Positions 26,138-35,185 of a stretch of DNA of 46,756 nt are shown here, one piece after another. Source of the stretch: CAUUCF01 sp045580225. Its GTDB lineage: Bacteria > Pseudomonadota > Gammaproteobacteria > UBA9339. The stretch spans positions 1 to 46,756 of the forward strand of contig JAZNNJ010000007.1 in the NCBI GenBank assembly GCA_045580225.1, in the 5' to 3' direction. The position numbers were made by a program, and so were the translations under genes. A model generated the notes under the pieces. That model ran no database searches, was not told the DNA's origin, and saw only the letters and a list, made by a program, of their open reading frames with translations. Position 1 is the stretch's first letter. Each line of letters begins with the position of its first letter.

Positions 26138-27522
26138 GTATTGCTAAGACTATTATTTATGGTAATTTGCAAGATTTAAAGCATGAGTTAAATTTAAAAC
26201 CTAATTTGGATGTTTTAGATGAATATGGTTATACTCCTTTAGTTCAAACAGCGATCGTTAATGATAAATTTAAGGCAGAACTTTTATTAAAAGCAGGAGC
26301 TAAGATTGATTATCCAGATATTACGGGGCGTACTGCTTTATTTTGGGCGGCTGATAATGGGAATGAAGAATTTTGTAAGATGTGTTTACAATATAGGGCT
26401 GATCCTAATAGTTACAATAATGGTGGACAATCAGTTTTAGTAATGCCTTTGGTTAAAAATAAAATAGTTATTAAAGAACTATTGCTAAAATATGGAGCGA
26501 AATTGAGTTTTGCGCAGGATTTTTTAAATGCTAAGATTTTGGGACATTCTTTCGAATTAGAAGGGAGAATTGATATCGTTAATCCGCGTAATCAATTTAT
26601 TGAGGTTGAATTAGAAGGTTTTTATTTAGATTTTACAGTTAATTATATCGCTTTATTGTTAGACGATTTTAAAAATAGTTTTGCTGCTCGTGATTTAAAA
26701 TTTGAATTTAATTATGTGGATCAAATTTTAGAAAGTTTATATAACGGAGCTTGTTTATTGGCAAAACAAAATTATTTGTTGGATTTAAGAGAACATTTGC
26801 GGGAGATTGATCATTATTTAGGCCAAGAATTTCTAATTTTACCCGTAGCTTTTGATGGGCATGCCATTAGCTTTATTAAATATCGACAATTTTGGGTAAG
26901 GATAGATCGTGGTGCTTTTGGAAGAGAGCAAGGTAGCGCTATTATTTATTGTGCGGGAAAAGAAGTAGATAAAGAATTTTTGAAAAATTTGCTTTATAAG
27001 CGACAAAGCACAAAGCAAGTTAATATTGATTTAGAACGATTATTAGCTTTAGAAAAATATCAAGTGATTAACTTACCATTGCAGCGTACTGGTAATTGTT
27101 CATGGGCTAATGTTGAGGGATTAATTCCTTTAGGTTTAATTTTATTGAAAGCTGAAGCGAAGGGATGGGCAAATTTGCCTGCTATTACTAAAGAAGCTTT
27201 ACATTTTTATCATCAATGGCAGAATTGGAATCGGGAACGTGCTATTGATTTTTGTTTGCAAGATTTAAAGAATCTTGAAATAAGCCGTCAAATGACTAAA
27301 ATAGCTCTATTAATTGCGATAGTTTTTCAAAGTTTAATGGTTGAAAAAGATAAGAAAGTAATGGATAAAATTATTGAACAAATTAATAACAAATGTTACT
27401 GGCCAATTTTGAGTTGCTATGTGAAAACTTTTTTTCGTAGTTATGATCACCCATTATGGCAAAATTTTCAAAAATTTTTGGATCGTGCGGAAATAGATGA
27501 AAATGAATTACTACGAATGTAG
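26134..27522 (+). CDS. Ankyrin-repeat protein with a possible His/Asp/Cys hydrolase-like domain
   Basis: 462 residues. Three ankyrin repeats span about residues 30-127 (YGYTPLVQTAI, GRTALFWAADNGNEEF, LLLKYGAKL). The remainder, about 130-462, is no domain I can name. It shows a His in FDGHAISF (243), an Asp in WVRIDRG (258) and a Cys in RTGNCSWANVEG (322), in the order and strand context seen in cysteine proteases and acyltransferases of the CE clan. Ankyrin repeats are frequent in secreted effectors of Legionella and Coxiella relatives, so an effector role is likely, though no secretion signal can be proven. Unusually, it is coupled by overlaps to glucan-metabolism genes upstream and to yggU downstream (26 bases). 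Confidence 0.7.
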   Translation: MSIAKTIIYGNLQDLKHELNLKPNLDVLDEYGYTPLVQTAIVNDKFKAELLLKAGAKIDYPDITGRTALFWAADNGNEEFCKMCLQYRADPNSYNNGGQSVLVMPLVKNKIVIKELLLKYGAKLSFAQDFLNAKILGHSFELEGRIDIVNPRNQFIEVELEGFYLDFTVNYIALLLDDFKNSFAARDLKFEFNYVDQILESLYNGACLLAKQNYLLDLREHLREIDHYLGQEFLILPVAFDGHAISFIKYRQFWVRIDRGAFGREQGSAIIYCAGKEVDKEFLKNLLYKRQSTKQVNIDLERLLALEKYQVINLPLQRTGNCSWANVEGLIPLGLILLKAEAKGWANLPAITKEALHFYHQWQNWNRERAIDFCLQDLKNLEISRQMTKIALLIAIVFQSLMVEKDKKVMDKIIEQINNKCYWPILSCYVKTFFRSYDHPLWQNFQKFLDRAEIDENELLRM

Positions 27523-27790
27523 AGGATCGGAAGTGCATTTAAAAGTGAGGATAGTTACTAGATCGCCTAAAAATGCTTTTTTAGGTTTGGTAGATAATCG
27601 CTTGAAAATTAGTATAAATGCTGTACCGGAAAATGGTAAAGCAAATAAAATGCTTATAAAATGGTTGAGTAAGGAATTTGAAATTTGTCAAAATCAAGTT
27701 ACAATCCGTTCGGGTATAGCTAGTAAAGATAAAGAATTAGTGTTGCCTATGAAGTGTTTAAATAGAGTAGAAAAGTTGTTTTCTAAATAG
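27497..27790 (+). CDS. yggU: YggU family (DUF167) protein
   Basis: 97-residue conserved protein of unknown function. The family core is clear: VRIVTRSPKNAF, then ISINAVPENGKANKMLIKWLSKEF and a final VTIRSGIASKDKEL. Start ATG at 27497 overlaps the ankyrin gene; ATG at 27503 is an alternative two codons later. Confidence 0.85.
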   Translation: MKMNYYECRGSEVHLKVRIVTRSPKNAFLGLVDNRLKISINAVPENGKANKMLIKWLSKEFEICQNQVTIRSGIASKDKELVLPMKCLNRVEKLFSK

Positions 27791-27843
27791 TAAATAAACT
27801 AATCTAGAAAATGTATTAGAGTAAATTTTTTTGAGGAAGTATT

Positions 27844-28167
27844 ATGTTGACCAATTTAGTAGTAGATGATTTGTGCAGGGTGAATGGTGGTTCTTTAGGT
27901 GCGGTATTGGGGGTTGAAGCGGCTCTTGCTGTACAAGCTATTTATAGGGGGAAGTTTTTTGATGCGGTAGCTAACGGTGTAAAATGGGGATTGGCAACAT
28001 ATACTGCAGGCAAATTAATTTTAGAGTTAAATGCAGCTGGCGAATGTTATTGCAATCGATATATCAATGCAATAATTGAAACTAATGTGTGTAATGACGA
28101 AGTGGTATTAGTTGGAGTTGCGGTTTTTTCTGGCTTTATTACCTACCATGCTAATATTTTGTGGTAA
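27844..28167 (+). CDS. Small protein with double-glycine leader, bacteriocin-like
   Basis: 107 residues. The first 16 fit the class II bacteriocin/microcin leader consensus: Leu at -12, Asp at -8, Leu at -7, Val at -4 and Gly-Gly at -2/-1 (DDLCRVNGG). The predicted mature peptide of 91 residues is Ala/Gly-rich and hydrophobic, with GxxxG spacing (GAVLG), a central YRGKFFDAVANGVKWG segment and three Cys near the C-terminal third. A strong ribosome site GAGGAAG precedes the ATG. Such leaders are cut by C39-peptidase ABC exporters; none is encoded in this window, nor is an obvious immunity gene unless lnt-adjacent sequence hides one. Could also be an unrelated secreted or membrane peptide. Confidence 0.6.
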   Translation: MLTNLVVDDLCRVNGGSLGAVLGVEAALAVQAIYRGKFFDAVANGVKWGLATYTAGKLILELNAAGECYCNRYINAIIETNVCNDEVVLVGVAVFSGFITYHANILW

Positions 28168-28189
28168 ATGTTTTCAGTTCTAGTTTCTA

Positions 28190-29644
28190 ATGTATAAGAA
28201 AATATGGTTGTTGGTAACGTTAGGAGCTATATGTTATCCTTTGGCAATTCCTCCATTTTCTAGTTTTTGGTTAATGGAGGTTTCTTTAGCGTTTTTGTTA
28301 TGTTTTTTTGAAAAAATAGATTTACCTAAGAGAACTTTCTTAGGAGGATGGTTTTACGGTACTTTGGCATTTAGCATTGGAATACATTGGCTTTTTTATA
28401 GCATTCATCAGTATGGTGGAGTTAATAGTTTTGTTGCTGGGTTAATTGTATTAGGGGTAGCAGGTGTTTTTGGGTTATTACCTGCTTTGCATGGATATAT
28501 TTATAAGCATTTTTTTAGTAAGTTTTCTTTAGATATTCGGGTATTATTAGGCTTTCCGCTGATTATTAGTGTGTTTAGTTTCTGTCATTATTTGCCATTT
28601 AGTTTTATAGGACTTTCCCATATAAATACCGTGTTGCGTAACTATGTGCCTTTTTTAGGGGAGATTTTTTTAGTGTTTTTTATTGCGCAGCAAGGAGCTA
28701 TCTTGTTTTGGTTTTTTGCAATTAAATGTAAAAATCTATGGAAGAAGTTTTTAGCTATAGTTTATGTGATAAGTATTTGGGGTGGTGGTTTTTATTTAGA
28801 AAAAAAAATTGTAGAGTGTACTGGTGAACAGATAGCAGTTACTGCTTTACAAACTAATTTAACACCTATACAAAAATGGAATCCAGTATTATTGCAACAG
28901 CATTTTAACAAATATGTGCAAGGTTCACTGTTAAATAGTCAACAAACGGAGCTTGTTGTTTGGCCAGAAGTGGCTTTACCTTATCTTACTGGTGATTTAT
29001 TGCAATTTTTACAAGGATATGTGCGAGATTTAAAGGTTTCTCTGTTATTAGGAAGATTACGTGAAGAAGGTGATAAAATATTCAATAGTGCTTCTTTAAT
29101 TGATCAAAAAGTAACTAATTATAATAAGTATAAATTGATGCCATTTGGTGAGTATTTACCAAGTTATTTAAGTAGTTTGCGTAAGTATTTTTCTTTTCTT
29201 CCGGAAAAGGATATGGCTGCTGGTTTGGGAAAGGAAGTGCTTAAATTATATGATACTTATCCTTTTGCTGTTAATATTTGTTATGAAACTCTTTTTCCAG
29301 TTTTAACTTGGAAAAAATTACCAGAAGCAGAATTTATTGTGACACTTAGCGATGATAGTTGGTTTAAGAATTCTTGGGTAGTAGAGCAGCACTTAGCAAC
29401 GGCTCAAATGTTATCGTTGGCTTCTGGTCGTTACCAAGTTTTTGTTAGTAATGGAGGAATTAGTGCTTTTATGGATCATAGAGGTAAAATTATTAAACAG
29501 ACTAAATTATCTAAGGCTTTATTGGGATCCATAAAACTTAGTAAATCTTTACCGATTAGTGTTCGTTTTTATTATTGCTATTGTGGATTTTTTTTATTGA
29601 TTTTTTTAATCATGATTTGTTGGCCTAAAAGGCAAAAAAAGTAA
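28190..29644 (+). CDS. lnt: Apolipoprotein N-acyltransferase
   Basis: Inner-membrane enzyme adding the third acyl chain to bacterial lipoproteins. 484 residues: about six to seven N-terminal membrane helices, then a periplasmic nitrilase domain. The catalytic triad is visible as Glu260 in VVWPEVALPY, Lys315 in YNKYKLMPFGEYLP and Cys364 in VNICYETLFP. A last membrane helix closes the C-terminus. Starts 22 bases after the small peptide gene, without a clear ribosome site. Consistent with lipoproteins such as MlaA in the same window. Confidence 0.94.
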   Translation: MYKKIWLLVTLGAICYPLAIPPFSSFWLMEVSLAFLLCFFEKIDLPKRTFLGGWFYGTLAFSIGIHWLFYSIHQYGGVNSFVAGLIVLGVAGVFGLLPALHGYIYKHFFSKFSLDIRVLLGFPLIISVFSFCHYLPFSFIGLSHINTVLRNYVPFLGEIFLVFFIAQQGAILFWFFAIKCKNLWKKFLAIVYVISIWGGGFYLEKKIVECTGEQIAVTALQTNLTPIQKWNPVLLQQHFNKYVQGSLLNSQQTELVVWPEVALPYLTGDLLQFLQGYVRDLKVSLLLGRLREEGDKIFNSASLIDQKVTNYNKYKLMPFGEYLPSYLSSLRKYFSFLPEKDMAAGLGKEVLKLYDTYPFAVNICYETLFPVLTWKKLPEAEFIVTLSDDSWFKNSWVVEQHLATAQMLSLASGRYQVFVSNGGISAFMDHRGKIIKQTKLSKALLGSIKLSKSLPISVRFYYCYCGFFLLIFLIMICWPKRQKK

Positions 29645-29658
29645 TTTTTTTGCTTTTT
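29627..29658 (+). terminator. Terminator hairpin overlapping the lnt stop codon
   Basis: AAAAGGCAAAAAAA pairs with TTTTTTTGCTTTTT (one G-U pair) around a GTAA loop that contains the lnt TAA stop. The T-rich 3' arm serves as the T run. Confidence 0.55.
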
Positions 29659-29711
29659 AGTATTAATTATTGTATAAACTAATTGTTTGAATATTTACCA
29701 GGGGAGAATGC

Positions 29712-31079
29712 ATGAAGAAATGTTTGTTATTAGGATTGTGCGGGATTATTACTAGTGGGTTAGTGCAAGCTGATGAACTTGTTGATAAAAAAATTAAAAG
29801 TTTAGAGGAGCAAATTAAAGTTTTGAAAAAGGATATTAAAAAGTTAGACCAAAATAGCACTAAACAAAATATTCAAGAGTCTTTTACTAAAGATGTTTAT
29901 TTGAGTGATGCTGTAGAATTATATGCTCACGGTCCCGCAGTGGTAACCTCTCCTGCTTTAGGAGTACGTAGGTCGGCTGAGGATGCTTCTGATTTAATAA
30001 TTAATTTGTCTTCAATTAACGAAGATTTAAAGTTATTGCAATTGCGCCAAAAGATGGATAACTACGCAAGAAAAATTAATTTGCCGATTCCTAATAGGCC
30101 AATTATTGCACTGAGTGGTGGGGCTGTTGGTAAGTTTACCGCAACAAAAAATACTGTATATAATGTTGCTAGCACTAAATTTGACGTGGATACGGCAGAG
30201 TTTAGTATTGTCGGAGAAGCTAGTCCGTGGGCTACCGGAGTTTTAGTTGTTTCTTATACGGGGGAAAGTAAATCAAGTTATTCAGATAATTATGAGGGTA
30301 AATTTGGTTTAGATCGTGGTTTTGTAACTATAGGACAACTAGAAAAATGTCCTATTTATTTATCTTTTGGAAAGATGTATGCTCCTTTTGGTTCATATAG
30401 TTCTCATATGCTTACCGATACTTCAGTTAAGATATTAGGTAAAGTTCATGATAATATGGTGATTTTAGGATTTGCAAATCACGGTTTAGAACTTCAGGGT
30501 TTTATCTTAAGTGGTGGAGTTAAATCTGAGAGTAGAAATAATTTATGGAAGCATTTTGGGGCAAATTTAGCTTACAATATGGAAATTAATGGTTTGAAAG
30601 TGATGTTAGGTACTAGTGTTTTAGGAGATCTAGCTGAAGCTAAAAAGTTTCCGTATGATACATTGACGAAGAATGGTTCTTCTAAGTTGCGTAAAACACC
30701 ATCAGGTTTGAATGCTAGGATGAAGATTGTTTACCAGAATTTTAGTTTGTCTAGTGAATATGTTACATCTTTAGGGAGTTTAGATGCTGAGAGTGCAAGT
30801 TATAAGCCTAGGGCATTTAATGTTGAGGGGGCGGTAGATTTTCGTTTATTTAATAGCTCAAATTCTTTTGCTATAGGTTATGGTAATTCTAAAGGTGCAT
30901 GTTTTTATCACACTTGCTTTCCTGAGCACACTATCTTTACGGAATATAATGTTTCTTTGATAAAAAATACTATTTTGGGGTGTGAGTACCGATATGATTT
31001 GGTTATTCCAGGGGATGCTAGTGGTGGATCACGAAAATCACAAAATACTTTTACTGTTAAATTAGGAGTATTTTTCTAA
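29712..31079 (+). CDS. LbtU-like outer-membrane porin
   Basis: 455 residues with a signal peptide (KKCLLLGLCGIITSGLVQA then DEL), a short coiled coil at about 25-50 (KIKSLEEQIKVLKKDIKKLDQ is the heptad-rich part) and a large beta-barrel. AVVTSPALGVRRSAEDASDLIINLSSINEDL resembles the region after the coiled coil in LbtU, the legiobactin siderophore porin of Legionella; the protein ends in ...VKLGVFF, with the C-terminal Phe expected for barrel assembly. AGGGGAGA precedes the ATG. A TTGCTT-17-TATAAA promoter candidate lies at 29650-29678. The ligand is unknown: the family relation is my judgement from memory. Confidence 0.7.
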   Translation: MKKCLLLGLCGIITSGLVQADELVDKKIKSLEEQIKVLKKDIKKLDQNSTKQNIQESFTKDVYLSDAVELYAHGPAVVTSPALGVRRSAEDASDLIINLSSINEDLKLLQLRQKMDNYARKINLPIPNRPIIALSGGAVGKFTATKNTVYNVASTKFDVDTAEFSIVGEASPWATGVLVVSYTGESKSSYSDNYEGKFGLDRGFVTIGQLEKCPIYLSFGKMYAPFGSYSSHMLTDTSVKILGKVHDNMVILGFANHGLELQGFILSGGVKSESRNNLWKHFGANLAYNMEINGLKVMLGTSVLGDLAEAKKFPYDTLTKNGSSKLRKTPSGLNARMKIVYQNFSLSSEYVTSLGSLDAESASYKPRAFNVEGAVDFRLFNSSNSFAIGYGNSKGACFYHTCFPEHTIFTEYNVSLIKNTILGCEYRYDLVIPGDASGGSRKSQNTFTVKLGVFF

Positions 31080-31105
31080 TGTTTTAATGAGACTTGTGAA
31101 TTTGG

Positions 31106-31132
31106 AAAAAGGTCGGTTTTACGGCCTTTTTT
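31106..31132 (+). terminator. Rho-independent terminator after the porin gene
   Basis: AAAAAGGTCG and CGGCCTTTTT form a 10-bp stem (one G-U pair) around a six-base loop, ending in a T run, 27 bases after the stop codon. Confidence 0.8.
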
Positions 31133-31157
31133 CGTTTAGTGGTTTTACAAATTAATA

Positions 31158-32270
31158 ATGATGAAAATGAAATATACATTAATAAAACAAGAGGGGTTAG
31201 CGCGTCGAGGTAGGTTGGTTCTTAATCATGGGGTTATAGAAACTCCTGTTTTTATGCCGGTAGGTACTAAAGCTACAGTAAAGACTTTAACTCCTGAAGA
31301 TTTAGAATCTCTAGGTGCGCAAATTATTTTGGGTAATACTTTTCATTTAATGTTACAACCAGGGATAGAATTAATCAACCAATTTAATGGTTTGCATGAT
31401 TTTATGCATTGGTCACGTCCTATTCTAACAGATTCTGGTGGGTTTCAAGTTTTTAGTTTAACTTCTTTAAGGAAAATTAGTGAAGATGGAGTTTGGTTTA
31501 ATTCACCGCTGTCTGGAAAGAAGGTATTTTTAAATCCTGAAATTTCTATGCAAATTCAAACTGGTTTAAATTCTGATATTGTTATGGCTTTTGATGAGTG
31601 TACTCCTTTTCCGATTGATTATGCTGGAGCTCGTAAATCGATGGAGTTGTCTTTACGTTGGGCAAAACGTAGTCGGGATGAATTTTTGCGTTTAGAAAAT
31701 AAGAATGCACAGTTCGGTATTGTTCAAGGTAGTATTTTTGATGATTTACGTAAACGTTCTGTTGAGGAGTTGATAGATTACAATTTTGAAGGTTATGCAA
31801 TTGGTGGGTTAGCAGTAGGTGAACCTAAGGAAGAAATGTATCGTGTTTTAAATTTTTTGGATCATTTAATGCCTCAAAATAAACCGCGTTATTTAATGGG
31901 AGTGGGTACTCCAGAAGATTTAGTGCAAGGTGTTTTAAATGGGGTAGATATGTTTGATTGCGTTATGCCTACTCGTAATGCTAGAAATGGCCATTTGTTT
32001 ACTTGGCAGGGGATAATTCGGTTGCGTAACAGTTGTTTTAAAACGGATAAGCGGCCATTGGATGAAAATTGTTCATGTTATACTTGTCGCAATTATTCGC
32101 GAGCTTATTTACATCATTTAGATCGTACTAAAGAAGTTTTAGGTTTGAGATTAAATACTATTCATAATCTTGCATTTTACCAACAATTAATGGCGAAAAT
32201 TAGACAAGAAATAGAAAGTGGTAGTTTTAATGTTTGGGCAAGAAATTTTATAATTAATTATTCAAAATAG
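31158..32270 (+). CDS. tgt: tRNA-guanine transglycosylase
   Basis: Exchanges guanine-34 for preQ1 in tRNAs with GUN anticodons, toward queuosine. 370 residues, TIM barrel. Motifs: TPVFMPVGTKATVK, LTDSGGFQVFSL with the catalytic Asp, the nucleophile region DMFDCVMPTRNARNGHLFT, and the zinc site CSCYTCRNYSRAYLHHL. The tRNA-His (GUG) gene in this window is one of its substrates. Pairs functionally with queA and yhhQ. Confidence 0.96.
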   Translation: MMKMKYTLIKQEGLARRGRLVLNHGVIETPVFMPVGTKATVKTLTPEDLESLGAQIILGNTFHLMLQPGIELINQFNGLHDFMHWSRPILTDSGGFQVFSLTSLRKISEDGVWFNSPLSGKKVFLNPEISMQIQTGLNSDIVMAFDECTPFPIDYAGARKSMELSLRWAKRSRDEFLRLENKNAQFGIVQGSIFDDLRKRSVEELIDYNFEGYAIGGLAVGEPKEEMYRVLNFLDHLMPQNKPRYLMGVGTPEDLVQGVLNGVDMFDCVMPTRNARNGHLFTWQGIIRLRNSCFKTDKRPLDENCSCYTCRNYSRAYLHHLDRTKEVLGLRLNTIHNLAFYQQLMAKIRQEIESGSFNVWARNFIINYSK

Positions 32271-32334
32271 TAACTGGACTCTGCTAAAGTAGGATGTTAT
32301 TATTTTATGGAACATTATTTTGTGGATTGTCAAG

Positions 32335-34140
32335 ATGTTGCAGCAAATTTATCAAAAAACAAAAGGTTGGTTTACTTGGATTTTATTTTCCTTAATTGCA
32401 ATTACATTTGTATTTTGTGGAGTAGAATTTCGGTCTAAAAATCATGGTAAGGTAATTTTTCAAATTGGTAATGAAAAATTGACAGAAGAAGTTTTTAGGC
32501 AAAAATTAGAGAAGTATAAATCAAATTTAATTAGTCAGCGTGGTAGACCTTTGGAATGGACCAAAGAGGAAGAAAAGCGGTTAGAGCGTAGTTTTTTGGA
32601 TGATTTTATAGAACATGCTCGCCTGACGAAGACTATTGAACAAATGCGTTTAGTGTTATGCGATGAGCAATTGTATAATGAAATATCTAAAATTCCTGAA
32701 TTTCAACAAGATGGTAAGTTTGATCTAGACAGATTTCAGCAATACTTGGTACAAAATGGTTTGTCGATAGATAGTTTTAAACAGTTATTTGGATTAAATT
32801 TGGGCCTAAGGCAGCAAGAATTTGCAATTAAAGATACTGAATTTTTACTGCCTAAAGAAAAGGTATATTTAAGTGGGGTTTTATATCAAAAGCGTTTGGT
32901 TAAAATAGCTGATTTGTCTAAAATATCGGCTGACATTAATATTAGTGAATTAGACCAACGGGACTATTATAAAACGCATCAAACTAATTTTATGGATCAA
33001 GCTAAAGTGCAATTTGAGTATCTAATTTTAAATTCTGATGATTTAGTTGTTAAGACAGTTTCGGATCGAGATGCAGAAATTTTTTATCAAGAGCATATCG
33101 ATGATTATTATGTTGTACCTAAACGGTGGCAAGTTTTATTAGTTGAATTATTTTGTCCTGATGATGAAAAGGAGCAATCAAAAATTGATCTTGAGGTTTC
33201 AAAGATACGTTTAGAACTAGCAGAAACAGATTCAGTAAAAGAGTATCCTCATATAAGAACCGAAAAAATGTGGTTAACGGACGGTAGTTTTGAGGGTAAA
33301 TTGAGGAACTCTTTAGGTAAAGCTAAGGTTGGTGATGTTTTACCAGAGATTCGTGATGATAAAGCGGTTTTATTGGTAAAAGTTTTAAATATTGAAGAAA
33401 AGCGGATTCGTGCTTTTAGTGAAGTACGTGATCAGATAGTTGCTATGTTGAAGCAGCGTCTTATAGGAGAAGAATTTTTAAGAAAATCGGATCAGTTAGC
33501 TGAATTAGTTTATAATAATCCAGAAAATTTATTGGTTGCTGCTGAACAGCTAAACCTAAAAATTAATCAGGTAACTTGGTGTACAAAGGATGAAGTATTC
33601 AACAAGCTTGGAAAAATAGTTGCCGATAAAGTATTTGATCGAACTATGTTATTCCAACGTTTTAATAGCGATTTAATCGAAATTTCTCCTGGAAAAGCGA
33701 TGGTATTGCGTGTGAGTGAGTACTTGCCAGCAAAACCGTTGGCTTTTGAACAGGTAAAAGGTGATATTGTGAAGATAATGCAGGAGCAACGAGAAAAGGA
33801 TTACCGAATACAAATAGCAAAATCTTTAATTGAAAGTAAGCACGATGTTCAGATGGTTTTGAATAAACAGTACCATTTAGCGATGGATACAAAAGTTTTT
33901 GGTGAAAATTTGGAAAATGACGCTTTATTTTCGGTTGTTTTTTCTAAAGCTGCAACTGAAAGTCTCTTTTTTGAAGATCCATGGTTGATTTTAATTGAAA
34001 AGCGATGGGTAGATAATTCATCTGGTAAAGATCTTGGGTTTAGTGAAGTTTACGATGATTTAAAGAACAAGGCTATGAATTATTTAAAAAATTGCCTTTA
34101 TGATAGGCAAAAAGTGAAGGTGATAGGGCTTGAAGATTGA
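32335..34140 (+). CDS. ppiD: Periplasmic folding chaperone PpiD
   Basis: Membrane-anchored SurA/parvulin-like chaperone at the Sec translocon exit. 601 residues. The N-terminal MLQQIYQKTKGWFTWILFSL with one membrane helix is diagnostic of PpiD, followed by a SurA_N-like chaperone region and a degenerate parvulin domain around 230-370 (KRWQVLLVELFC to DKAVLLVKVLNI). ATG at 32335 is chosen over TTG at 32320 because it gives the family N-terminus. Only weak ribosome site. The parvulin core looks diverged, as in many PpiD proteins with little isomerase activity. Confidence 0.87.
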   Translation: MLQQIYQKTKGWFTWILFSLIAITFVFCGVEFRSKNHGKVIFQIGNEKLTEEVFRQKLEKYKSNLISQRGRPLEWTKEEEKRLERSFLDDFIEHARLTKTIEQMRLVLCDEQLYNEISKIPEFQQDGKFDLDRFQQYLVQNGLSIDSFKQLFGLNLGLRQQEFAIKDTEFLLPKEKVYLSGVLYQKRLVKIADLSKISADINISELDQRDYYKTHQTNFMDQAKVQFEYLILNSDDLVVKTVSDRDAEIFYQEHIDDYYVVPKRWQVLLVELFCPDDEKEQSKIDLEVSKIRLELAETDSVKEYPHIRTEKMWLTDGSFEGKLRNSLGKAKVGDVLPEIRDDKAVLLVKVLNIEEKRIRAFSEVRDQIVAMLKQRLIGEEFLRKSDQLAELVYNNPENLLVAAEQLNLKINQVTWCTKDEVFNKLGKIVADKVFDRTMLFQRFNSDLIEISPGKAMVLRVSEYLPAKPLAFEQVKGDIVKIMQEQREKDYRIQIAKSLIESKHDVQMVLNKQYHLAMDTKVFGENLENDALFSVVFSKAATESLFFEDPWLILIEKRWVDNSSGKDLGFSEVYDDLKNKAMNYLKNCLYDRQKVKVIGLED

Positions 34141-34212
34141 TTAATAATGGGAATATATAAAAAACGTGACAAGTGATAATAAACTTGTTAGATTAATACA
34201 GTTATTTAATTT

Positions 34213-34286
34213 GTGCTCGTAGCTCAGCTGGACAGAGCATCGGCCTTCTAAGCCGAGGGTCACAGGTTCGAATCCTGTCGAGCACG
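34213..34286 (+). tRNA. tRNA-Arg (anticodon UCU)
   Basis: 74 bases without CCA, acceptor GTGCTCG/CGAGCAC, anticodon TCT in loop CTTCTAA. A promoter candidate GTGACA-16-TTAGAT lies at 34166-34193. Twelve bases separate it from tRNA-His. Confidence 0.95.
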
Positions 34287-34298
34287 TGTTTTATTTAT

Positions 34299-34372
34299 GG
34301 TGAGCGTAGCTCAATTGGCAGAGTCCCGGATTGTGATTCCGGTTGTTGTGGGTTCGAACCCCATCGCTCACC
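34299..34372 (+). tRNA. tRNA-His (anticodon GUG)
   Basis: 74 bases including the extra G at -1 that pairs with C73, as required for His. Acceptor GTGAGCG/CGCTCAC, anticodon GTG; CCA is not encoded. The following protein gene starts 21 bases downstream. Confidence 0.95.
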
Positions 34373-34393
34373 CATTATTTCGATGTTTAAATT

Positions 34394-35176
34394 ATGAAAA
34401 AAATAATTACTCTGGTTGCGTGTGTTTTTTTGTTAGGTAATTTAGTTTGGGCTGATGGTTACGATGAGCAGTTAGAACGCCATTTAGACTTGATAATAGT
34501 GGAAAATAGCTTATCTAAAACTTTGGATAAAAGCGAGACTGATAATAGTTTATGGATTCAGAGTGTTGTAAATAATGGTTATTTAAAGGTACCTTTTAAA
34601 GATCGTGCGGAAAATTATGGAACTAATGTAAGTGGTAGTTTTCGTTGGAATGAGCAAATTAGTGCTTTGTTTTATGGATATTTTGGGCATGCGGTTTTAA
34701 GAGGAAGATATTCAGTTCATCAGAATCATGGTCATGGTGGTTTAGGAGTGAAATTTGAAAAAGATAAATGGGTGGTTGCGGTTTTGGGTTATTACGGAGA
34801 AGGAAATAGTAACTTATTAGGTTTAGTAACTAAATTAAGTTATCATAACAAAAAATGGCGGAATTTTTTTGTTGTTCCTCAACTAGAATTAGGTTATCAT
34901 TATATTCGTTTTAAAGGAACAACTTCTGGAATAACTTTAAAGCCAGAAATCAAAACTAGATGGTTATTTCATGAATTTGCTGAATTGGACAGTTCTATTG
35001 CTGTTAAGTTAAGAAATTATCGTAAGCAAGGTAGTATTGCTAATTTAACTGTGTTGTATAATTTAGGAATTAATTACGAAATTACTGAAGCATTAAAGGT
35101 ATCAGGTAAAGTTGAGCTGGAACATGGAGGGGGTGTGACAACTAGCTTTTTGATAGGTTTGGGGTACCATTTTTAA
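34394..35176 (+). CDS. Putative outer-membrane beta-barrel protein
   Basis: 260 residues. Signal peptide MKKIITLVACVFLLGNLVWA, then alternating hydrophobic/polar strands with many Tyr, Gly and Phe, and a C-terminal GLGYHF ending in Phe, as BAM substrates do. Size and strand pattern fit a 10-12-stranded barrel resembling an autotransporter barrel without a passenger. No precise family recognised. Located 21 bases after tRNA-His with no ribosome site; a four-codon ATG-TTT-AAA-TTA-TGA frame overlaps its start. Confidence 0.7.
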   Translation: MKKIITLVACVFLLGNLVWADGYDEQLERHLDLIIVENSLSKTLDKSETDNSLWIQSVVNNGYLKVPFKDRAENYGTNVSGSFRWNEQISALFYGYFGHAVLRGRYSVHQNHGHGGLGVKFEKDKWVVAVLGYYGEGNSNLLGLVTKLSYHNKKWRNFFVVPQLELGYHYIRFKGTTSGITLKPEIKTRWLFHEFAELDSSIAVKLRNYRKQGSIANLTVLYNLGINYEITEALKVSGKVELEHGGGVTTSFLIGLGYHF

Positions 35177-35185
35177 TTTTATTAT

